Below are positions 45,241 to 50,564 of a stretch of DNA of 50,564 nt, one piece after another; position 1 is the stretch's first letter, and each line of letters opens with the position of its first letter. This DNA comes from Bacteroidaceae bacterium (lineage in GTDB: Bacteria; Bacteroidota; Bacteroidia; Bacteroidales; Bacteroidaceae): assembly GCA_024684455.1 (NCBI GenBank), contig JAIKWU010000063.1:1-50564 (forward strand), in the 5' to 3' direction. The position numbers and the translations under genes were made by a program. The notes under the pieces were generated by a model that did not search any database, was not told the origin of the DNA, and saw only the letters and a list, made by a program, of their open reading frames with translations.

Positions 45241-45597
45241 ATGAGGTCTGACAATCAAATATTGAACGAAAGCAAAGCTTTTGCAATTCGTATTATTAGA
45301 CTTTATTCCTTTCTAAAGGACGAAAAGCATGTGTTTGTTTTATCTAAACAAATGCTTCGTAGTGGAACAAGTATCGGTGCAAACGTTCGTGAAAGTGTCA
45401 ATGCTCAGAGTAGGATGGATTTTATTAACAAATTAAATATTGCATTAAAGGAGGCAAACGAAACAGAATATTGGCTTGAGTTACTGCATGAATCAGGTTA
45501 TTTGAATGACAGCGAGTATGTATCTGTTTATAACGATTGTGGAAAGATTGCAGCAACACTGACCAAAATCATAAAGACAACAAAGTCTGCGATATAA
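45241..45597 (+). CDS. Four-helix-bundle protein (S23/IVS-protein, Avd-like family)
   Basis: 118 residues from ATG 45241 (a TTG at 45232 is inside the repeat). The pattern FAIRIIRLYSFLKDEKHVFV, KQMLRSGTSIGANVRESVNA, FINKLNIALKEANETEYWLE and LLHESGYL identifies the four-helix-bundle family first found in 23S rRNA intervening sequences. That family is structurally related to the Avd accessory proteins of diversity-generating retroelements. It is clearly AT-rich with AGA, ATA and TTA codons, unlike serC and serA. It has no promoter of its own and is flanked by heptamer repeats upstream and their inverted copies downstream. Function is unknown, and it is probably mobile. Confidence 0.9.
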   Translation: MRSDNQILNESKAFAIRIIRLYSFLKDEKHVFVLSKQMLRSGTSIGANVRESVNAQSRMDFINKLNIALKEANETEYWLELLHESGYLNDSEYVSVYNDCGKIAATLTKIIKTTKSAI

Positions 45598-45598
45598 T

Positions 45599-45615
45599 AA
45601 TGGTCAATGGTCAAT
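45599..45615. repeat. Inverted copy of the heptamer repeat downstream of the four-helix-bundle gene
   Basis: AATGGTCAATGGTCAAT is the exact reverse complement of the 17-mer at 45189-45205 and begins 1 nt after the stop codon. Together with the upstream array it brackets the gene. Confidence 0.9.
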
Positions 45616-45636
45616 TTTCAATATTAAATTAATAAA

Positions 45637-46554
45637 ATGAAAGTTTTAATTGCAACAGAGAAACCCTTTGCAGCCGTGGCTGTTGAAGGTATCAAGAAGG
45701 AGATTGAAGCAGCGGGTTATGAACTTGCCCTGCTGGAAAAATATACAGAGAAGCAGCAACTGCTCGATGCTGTCGCTGACGTTGACGCACTCATCATTCG
45801 CTCGGACAAGGTGGACAACGAAGTGCTCGATGCAGCCAAGCAACTGAAGATCGTCGTTCGTGCCGGTGCCGGTTACGACAATGTGGACCTTGAGGCCGCT
45901 ACGGCACACAAAGTCGTCGTGATGAACACACCTGGACAGAACTCAAACGCTGTCGCTGAACTCGTGTTCGGTCTGCTTGTCTTTGCCGTGCGCAACTTCT
46001 ACAATGGCAAGGCGGGCACGGAACTGATGGGTAAGAAACTGGGCATCCTCGCTTTCGGCAACGTAGGCCGCAACGTGGCACGCATTGCCAAAGGCTTCGG
46101 TATGGAGGTCTGCGCTTACGATGCTTACTGCCCGGCCGACGTGATTGAAGCCGCTGGCGTGAAAGCCGCCAAGTCGCAGGACGAACTCTTTGAAACGTGC
46201 GACATTGTCAGCCTGCACATTCCTGCGACACCTGAAACGAAGCAGAGCATCAACAAGGCTCTTGTCGGCAAGATGAAAAAGGGAGGCATCGTGGTCAACA
46301 CGGCCCGCAAGGAAGTCATCAACGAGGACGAACTCATCGAACTGATGCAGGAGCGCACCGACCTTAAGTACGTGACCGACATCATGCCTGAAGCCGACCA
46401 AACCTTCCAGCAGTTCGAAGGCCGCTACTTCTCGACCCCGAAGAAGATGGGTGCCCAGACAGCCGAAGCCAATATCAACGCCGGTATCGCTGCTGCCAAG
46501 CAAATCGTAGGTTTCTTGCGCGATGGTATTACTAAGTTCCAGGTGAACAAGTAA
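45637..46554 (+). CDS. serA: D-3-phosphoglycerate dehydrogenase, short lysine-type (type IIIK)
   Basis: 305 residues with no C-terminal ACT domain. It catalyses the first step of serine synthesis. NAD-binding motif ILAFGNVGRNVARIAKGF is at about 137-154. Catalytic Arg is in VVRAGAGYDNVD, and the Glu region is DIMPEADQTF. In most PGDHs the catalytic His lies in TPHxG; here the segment reads STPKKMGAQTAEA, with Lys269 at the His position. A lysine-type PGDH of this short class is known from Bacteroides and Entamoeba histolytica. Without an ACT domain, allosteric serine inhibition of the E. coli kind is not expected. Confidence 0.95.
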   Translation: MKVLIATEKPFAAVAVEGIKKEIEAAGYELALLEKYTEKQQLLDAVADVDALIIRSDKVDNEVLDAAKQLKIVVRAGAGYDNVDLEAATAHKVVVMNTPGQNSNAVAELVFGLLVFAVRNFYNGKAGTELMGKKLGILAFGNVGRNVARIAKGFGMEVCAYDAYCPADVIEAAGVKAAKSQDELFETCDIVSLHIPATPETKQSINKALVGKMKKGGIVVNTARKEVINEDELIELMQERTDLKYVTDIMPEADQTFQQFEGRYFSTPKKMGAQTAEANINAGIAAAKQIVGFLRDGITKFQVNK

Positions 46555-46620
46555 AACATCGGTTTGAATCTCTCAACAATCTTGAACAGAAACAGACCTC
46601 CCGTCTGACTCTTCAAGCAT

Positions 46621-46652
46621 AGCGCTCGAAAATCCTTTCGAGCGCTTTTTTT
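46621..46652 (+). terminator. Terminator after serA
   Basis: AGCGCTCGAAA (46621-46631) and TTTCGAGCGCT (46636-46646) around ATCC, then TTTTTT. Confidence 0.92.
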
Positions 46653-46672
46653 ATAAAAACTTTTGTATTCCT

Positions 46673-46703
46673 TTTGATTTTCGCCCACTTTGTTGTAACT
46701 TCG
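46673..46703 (+). promoter_or_regulatory. Promoter for the DUF1015 gene
   Basis: TTTG (46673-46676), a 19-bp gap, and TAACTTCG (46696-46703), one mismatch from TAnnTTTG. Confidence 0.68.
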
Positions 46704-46734
46704 CAGCAGATATTCAACTAATACATAAAACCTT

Positions 46735-48003
46735 ATGGCTATCATTAAACCGTTCAAGGGCATCCGCCCTCCCAAACAATTCGTGGAGGAGGTGGAGAGC
46801 CGTCCCTACGACGTGCTCGACAGTGAAGAGGCACGTGCCGAGGCTGGTGACAACGAGAAGTCGCTCTACCACATCATCAAGCCTGAAATTAACTTTCCTG
46901 AGGGTACGAGCGAGTACGACCCGCGCGTCTATGAAGAGGCTGCACGCCAGTTCCAGAAGTTCCAGGACAAGGGTTGGCTGGTACAGGATCAGAAGGAGAT
47001 GTACTACATCTATGCGCAGACATCGTGCCTGCCTGCTAACGGCAACAAGGAGAAGACGCAGTATGGTCTCGTCATCGGTGCCTATAGCGGTGACTATCAG
47101 AAGGGCGTGATCAAGAAGCACGAACTCACACGTGCCGATAAGGAGGAAGACCGTATGAAACATGTGCGTGTGAACAATGCCAACATCGAACCTGTCTTCT
47201 TTGCCTATCCCGACAACGACGTACTGGGTAAACTGATTGCCCGCTATGCAGCCACGACTCCGGAGTACGACTTCGTCGCTCCTATCGATGGTTTCCGTCA
47301 CCAACTCTGGCTTGTGGATAAAGATGAGGACATCCAGACCATCACTGCCGAGTTTGCCAAGATGCCAAGCCTCTACATAGCCGACGGTCACCACCGTTCG
47401 GCCGCTGCTGCCCTTGTCGGTCAGGAGCGTGCAAAGCAGAATCCCAACCATCGCGGTGATGAGGAGTATAACTACTTCATGGCTGTGGCATTCCCAGCCT
47501 CACAACTTACCATTCTCGACTACAACCGCGTGGTCAAAGACCTGAACGGCATGACGGCAAAGGAGTTCTTAGCAGCACTGGCCAAGAACTTTGATATCGA
47601 GTACAAGGGCGAAACCGAATATCGTCCGCAGCAACTGCACGAATTCTCGCTCTATCTTGAGGGAGCATGGTATTCGCTCCTCGCACATGATGACACTTAC
47701 AATGCCGATGACCCCATCGATGTGCTCGATGTCAGCATCTCGTCGCGTCTCATTCTCGACGAACTGCTCGGCATCAAGGACTTGCGCCGTGACGACCGCA
47801 TCGACTTTGTGGGTGGATTGCGTGGACTTGGTGAACTGAAACGCCGTGTCGATAGCGGTGAGATGAAGATGGCGCTGGCCCTCTATCCTGTCACCATGAA
47901 GCAAATCATGGACATCGCCGACAGCGGAAATATCATGCCGCCGAAGGCCACGTGGTTTGAACCGAAGTTGCGTTCAGGACTGGTGATACATAAATTGGAT
48001 TAA
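46735..48003 (+). CDS. DUF1015 family protein
   Basis: 422 residues, soluble. MAIIKPFKGIRPPKQFVEEV, the YDVLDSEEAR motif near residue 26, and the central IADGHHRSAAA segment (about 219-229) are the hallmarks of DUF1015. The conserved DGHHR resembles a nuclease or kinase active-site motif (ParB/sulfiredoxin-like fold has been suggested for relatives), but the biochemical role is not established. The family is frequently encoded beside serA and serC in Bacteroidetes, so a link to serine or phosphoserine metabolism is plausible. Confidence 0.88.
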   Translation: MAIIKPFKGIRPPKQFVEEVESRPYDVLDSEEARAEAGDNEKSLYHIIKPEINFPEGTSEYDPRVYEEAARQFQKFQDKGWLVQDQKEMYYIYAQTSCLPANGNKEKTQYGLVIGAYSGDYQKGVIKKHELTRADKEEDRMKHVRVNNANIEPVFFAYPDNDVLGKLIARYAATTPEYDFVAPIDGFRHQLWLVDKDEDIQTITAEFAKMPSLYIADGHHRSAAAALVGQERAKQNPNHRGDEEYNYFMAVAFPASQLTILDYNRVVKDLNGMTAKEFLAALAKNFDIEYKGETEYRPQQLHEFSLYLEGAWYSLLAHDDTYNADDPIDVLDVSISSRLILDELLGIKDLRRDDRIDFVGGLRGLGELKRRVDSGEMKMALALYPVTMKQIMDIADSGNIMPPKATWFEPKLRSGLVIHKLD

Positions 48004-48004
48004 G

Positions 48005-48041
48005 GCAGACCCTCCCCCATCCCCTCCCTAGGGAGGGGAGT
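48005..48041. repeat. C-rich repeat, left copy of the yigZ pair
   Basis: GCAGAC followed by CCTCCCCCATCCCCTCCC and TAGGGAGGGGAGT contains a perfect inner palindrome CCCCTCCCTAGGGAGGGG. It begins 1 nt after the DUF1015 stop and is matched in inverted orientation by 48103-48143. Confidence 0.85.
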
Positions 48042-48060
48042 AGTCACTGAATCCAATGAC

Positions 48061-48732
48061 ATGAAAAAGTCTGAGAATAATGTCCATATAGAAAAAGTAA
48101 CCACTCCCCTCCCTACAAGGGAGGGGCAAGGGGGTGAGTCTGCTGTTTATCTGACGATTAAGGCCTCCAGCGAGGGCACTTACACGGAGAAGCGAAGCAA
48201 GTTTCTTGCCTTCGCTTTTCCTGTTTCTACGGTGGAAGAGGTGAAGGGCATCCTTGCAGACTACCAGAAAAAATACTACGACGCTCGGCATGTATGCTAT
48301 GCCTACATGCTTGGTGCCGAGCGGACTGAGTTTCGTGCCAACGATAATGGTGAACCATCGGGTACGGCTGGAAAGCCCATTCTCGGACAGATTAACTCCA
48401 ACAACCTTACTAACATTCTCATACTCGTTGTCCGCTATTTCGGTGGCATCAAACTTGGGACGAGCGGTCTCATCGTCGCCTATCGTGCGGCTGCTGCAGA
48501 GGCCATTGATGCTGCTGAAATCATTGAAAAAACAGTCGATGAAGACGTCTCTTTCTCGTTCGACTACATCTACATGAATGATGTGATGCGTATTGTCAAA
48601 GAGGAAGGACCAGAGATGGTTTCGCAGGGTTATGAATCCGACTGCACCATGACCCTCCGCATCCGCCGCGACCTTATGCCGCGCCTGCGTTCACGGCTCG
48701 AAAAGGTGGACACGTTGACGTTCGGCCACTGA
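48061..48732 (+). CDS. yigZ: YigZ/IMPACT family protein with a repeat-derived N-terminus
   Basis: 223 residues. The conserved domain starts at about residue 31 (YLTIKASSEGTYTEKRSKFL), and the family signature NDNGEPSGTAGKPILGQI is at about 98-115. IMPACT-family proteins are linked to translation control; the bacterial role is uncertain. The first about 28 residues (KVTTPLPTREGQGGES) are encoded by the right copy of a C-rich inverted repeat (48103-48143) and are not part of the family. No good start codon lies between the repeat and the domain, so ATG 48061 seems required. Confidence 0.87.
   Translation: MKKSENNVHIEKVTTPLPTREGQGGESAVYLTIKASSEGTYTEKRSKFLAFAFPVSTVEEVKGILADYQKKYYDARHVCYAYMLGAERTEFRANDNGEPSGTAGKPILGQINSNNLTNILILVVRYFGGIKLGTSGLIVAYRAAAAEAIDAAEIIEKTVDEDVSFSFDYIYMNDVMRIVKEEGPEMVSQGYESDCTMTLRIRRDLMPRLRSRLEKVDTLTFGH
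48103..48143. repeat. C-rich repeat, right copy, inside the yigZ reading frame
   Basis: ACTCCCCTCCCTACAAGGGA followed by GGGGCAAGGGGGTGAGTCTGC is the inverted partner of 48005-48041 and is translated as part of YigZ. Confidence 0.85.
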
Positions 48733-48813
48733 AACAAGAAAATACCCGCGTGGAGCAGAATATCTCCTATGTCTTCCTTGGTATGTAATAGGGCACCATC
48801 ACCCAACAAACAG

Positions 48814-48850
48814 GAGCGCAGGCAACAAATGCCTGCGCTCTTGTTGTTTT
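48814..48850 (+). terminator. Terminator after yigZ
   Basis: GAGCGCAGGCA (48814-48824) and TGCCTGCGCTC (48830-48840) around ACAAA, then TTGTTGTTTT. The rest of the 48733-49088 gap contains degenerate GTGGTGT/CACCAC palindromes near 48894-48912 and the nqrA promoter, but no gene. Confidence 0.88.
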
Positions 48851-48950
48851 AGTTTGACGAAATCCGCACCGTCGTGTGAACGGATTCATACTGCACCACG
48901 AATTCTGTGGTGTGAATTTTCACAATTTCTGAAGATTTTGTGGTGTCTTA

Positions 48951-48982
48951 TTTGTGAATCATCTGAAAACTTCGTATCTTTG
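48951..48982 (+). promoter_or_regulatory. nqr operon promoter
   Basis: TTTG (48951-48954), a 20-bp gap, and TATCTTTG (48975-48982). The leader is about 100 nt and contains a GC-rich hairpin (GCGCGT near 49000-49005 with ACGCGC near 49020-49025). Confidence 0.8.
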
Positions 48983-49088
48983 CAAGTCCTTATGCACGTG
49001 CGCGTTCCATATTTATTTTACGCGCGCGAGGCAGTGTGTGGAAAAGAAGAAAGAGAAACTCTATAAATCATTATTTATCAACACATTT

Positions 49089-50423
49089 ATGGCGAATGTA
49101 ATAAAACTGAAGAAGGGCTTGACCATCAATCTTGCCGGTCGAGCCGCTACTGACGTGTCTGCTGCCAACGCATCGAAGGTCTATGGACTGGTACCCGATG
49201 CCTTTTGCGGCGTGAAACCGAAGGTGGTGGTGAAGGAAGGCGAGACGGTCAAGGCCGGCGATGCCTTGTTCGTGGACAAGTTGCATCCCGAGGTGAAGTT
49301 CACATCGCCCGTCAGCGGTACAGTCAAGGCCGTCGAGCGTGGTGAACGTCGCAAAGTGTTAAGCATTCAGGTTGAAGCAGACGCCGAGCAGAAGTATGTC
49401 GATTTCGGCAAGAAGGACGTCCAGAAGATGGATGCCGAGGCTGTGAAGACCCTGCTGCTCGAGAGCGGTCTGTTCGGCTACTTCCTCCAGCGCCCCTACG
49501 CTGTGACGGCCAATCCTGAGGAGACGCCGAAAGGCATCTTCGTGTCGGCCATTCAGGACATGCCCCTGGCTCAGGACTTCGAGTTCGTACTGAAAGGTCA
49601 GGAACAGGACTTCCAAAGAGGCATCGACGCGCTGGCAAAACTTGCGCCGGTCTATGTCGGTGTGAAGGAACCGATGGACGTGAAGAACGCCCAGGTGACG
49701 GTGTTCAAGGGCAAGTGCCCCGCAGGCAACGTCGGTGTGCAAATCAATCACATCAGCCCCGTCAACAAGGGCGAAGTGGTCTGGACGCTCGGAGCCGAGG
49801 AAGTCATCTTCGTGGGCCGTCTGTTGCGTACAGGTAGTCTCGACCTGACCCGTACGCTGGCCGTTGCCGGCAGCGAGATTGTCCAGCCGAAGTACGTGAA
49901 GGCACTGGTCGGCGCACGCATCGGCGACATCGTGGCTGGCAACGTGAAGAAGGACGTGAAGGTGCGCCTCATCGACGGCAATCCGCTCACGGGCCTGAAG
50001 GTGTGTGAGGAAAGTTTCCTCGGTGCACACACGACCGAAGTGACTGCCATTCCCGAAGGTGACACCGCCGACGAAGCATTCGGCTGGATCATGCCGCGCT
50101 TCAAGGAATTCTCGACCAGCCGCACTTACCTGTCGTGGCTTTTCGGCTGCAAGAAGGAGTACAAGATGGATGCACGCATCAAGGGTGGTGAACGCCACAT
50201 GATCATGTCGGGCGAATACGACCGCGTGTTCCCGATGGACATCTATCCCGAACAACTCGTTAAGGCTATCATCGCCGGCGACATCGACCGCATGGAGGCT
50301 CTGGGCATCTACGAAGTGGCTCCCGAAGACTTTGCCGTCGCCGAGTTCGTTGACAGTTCGAAAGTGGAACTCCAGCGCATTGTCCGCGAAGGACTTGACA
50401 TGCTGCGTAAGGAAAATGCTTAA
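49089..50423 (+). CDS. nqrA: Na+-translocating NADH:quinone reductase subunit A
   Basis: 444 residues from ATG 49089 (MANVIKLKKGLTINLAGRAA). An in-frame ATG at 48954 overlaps the promoter and is rejected. The N-terminal biotinyl-lipoyl-like fold (KPKVVVKEGETVKAGDALFV at about 37-56) and the C-terminal region (SWLFGCKKEYKMDARIKGGE) match NqrA, the peripheral quinone-site subunit of the Na+-NQR complex. The complex oxidises NADH and pumps Na+. It heads the nqr operon, with nqrB starting 17 nt later. Confidence 0.95.
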   Translation: MANVIKLKKGLTINLAGRAATDVSAANASKVYGLVPDAFCGVKPKVVVKEGETVKAGDALFVDKLHPEVKFTSPVSGTVKAVERGERRKVLSIQVEADAEQKYVDFGKKDVQKMDAEAVKTLLLESGLFGYFLQRPYAVTANPEETPKGIFVSAIQDMPLAQDFEFVLKGQEQDFQRGIDALAKLAPVYVGVKEPMDVKNAQVTVFKGKCPAGNVGVQINHISPVNKGEVVWTLGAEEVIFVGRLLRTGSLDLTRTLAVAGSEIVQPKYVKALVGARIGDIVAGNVKKDVKVRLIDGNPLTGLKVCEESFLGAHTTEVTAIPEGDTADEAFGWIMPRFKEFSTSRTYLSWLFGCKKEYKMDARIKGGERHMIMSGEYDRVFPMDIYPEQLVKAIIAGDIDRMEALGIYEVAPEDFAVAEFVDSSKVELQRIVREGLDMLRKENA

Positions 50424-50440
50424 CTAAAAGGAAAGAGACT

Positions 50441-50564
50441 ATGTTTTTAAGAAAATTTCTTGACAAGATAAAGCCATCCTTCCAGGAGGATGGTAAACTG
50501 CATGCCTTCCGCTCGGTCTTCGACGGCTTCGAGACATTCATGTTCGTGCCGAACGAGACAGCGA
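50441..50564 (+). CDS. nqrB: Na+-translocating NADH:quinone reductase subunit B, N-terminal fragment (runs off window)
   Basis: 41 residues from ATG 50441 (MFLRKFLDKIKPSFQEDGKL). The DKIKPSFQEDGKL and FRSVFDGFETFMFVP segments match the cytoplasmic N-terminus of NqrB, the membrane subunit that carries covalent FMN. The gene continues beyond the window end. Confidence 0.9.
   Translation, partial: MFLRKFLDKIKPSFQEDGKLHAFRSVFDGFETFMFVPNETA

Noticed and set aside
48866..48946. GCACCGTCGTGT, CACCAC and GTGGTGT motifs before nqrA as another 22-bp array
   Set aside because: Spacings between similar motifs are irregular (for example 32 bp), and the dyads are imperfect.
48954..49088. 45-residue N-terminal extension of NqrA from ATG 48954
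   Set aside because: That ATG lies within the promoter, and the extension is not part of NqrA proteins, which begin at MANVIKLKKG-like sequence.

Overview
The window is about 50.6 kb of chromosome from a member of the Bacteroidales, most likely Prevotella or a close relative. The evidence is the Bacteroidetes promoter grammar (TTTG, 19-20 bp, TAnnTTTG) in front of most operons, the absence of Shine-Dalgarno sequences, a Fkp-type fucokinase/GDP-fucose pyrophosphorylase, a BspA-like surface protein with a GIYIQNGRKFWVK-type tail, a lysine-type SerA, and an Nqr locus. Nearly everything is housekeeping. Accessory DNA is limited to a few short islands and to the intergenic gaps, which are full of repeats.

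Layout. 1-4253 (minus strand): purB-rluB-asnS, then tRNA-Val(UAC), an FtsB/DivIC-like septum protein and a small membrane protein. 4586-8333: a DUF4369 lipoprotein (+) converging on rho (-), then the GTPase yihA (-). 8428-12188: an accessory island with a MntA/HepT toxin-antitoxin pair, a 124-nt stem-loop and a chimeric BspA-like surface protein. 12391-20045: a seven-gene V/A-type ATPase operon in the order E, DUF2764, A, B, D, I, K. 20150-23523 (-): fkp and tcdA. 23675-31112: topB, a repeat-only gap, a lipoprotein, and mrcA-kdsB-inactive M16 protein. 31433-36580: gyrA, a TPR protein and an orphan histidine kinase. 36669-40597: a surface-protein remnant, yceD-rpmF-fabH-era and a small secreted protein. 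41151-43850: der, a lipoprotein and pfkA. 44084-46554: serC and serA, with an AT-rich four-helix-bundle gene lodged between them. 46735-48732: a DUF1015 protein and yigZ. 49089-end: nqrA and the start of nqrB.

The V/A-ATPase and the Na+-translocating NQR at opposite ends of the window probably act on the same ion gradient. Several genes serve envelope building (mrcA, kdsB, fkp, fabH) and ribosome assembly (rluB, yceD, rpmF, era, der, yihA).

The most unusual signal is a class of tandem dyad arrays. At four loci (upstream of rho, gyrA, serC and der), 12-bp dyads recur at exactly 22-bp steps with 10-bp spacers. Three arrays share the dyad CCAAG-TG/CA-CTTGG. The fourth has an unrelated sequence (GCACYGCRGTGC) but the same geometry. 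A fifth gap carries 17-bp palindromes at 21-bp steps inside a perfect 24-bp inverted repeat. Other repeat families have entered coding sequence: a C-rich palindrome encodes part of a lipoprotein signal peptide and the N-terminus of YigZ, and a 7-bp tandem repeat supplies the serC stop codon.
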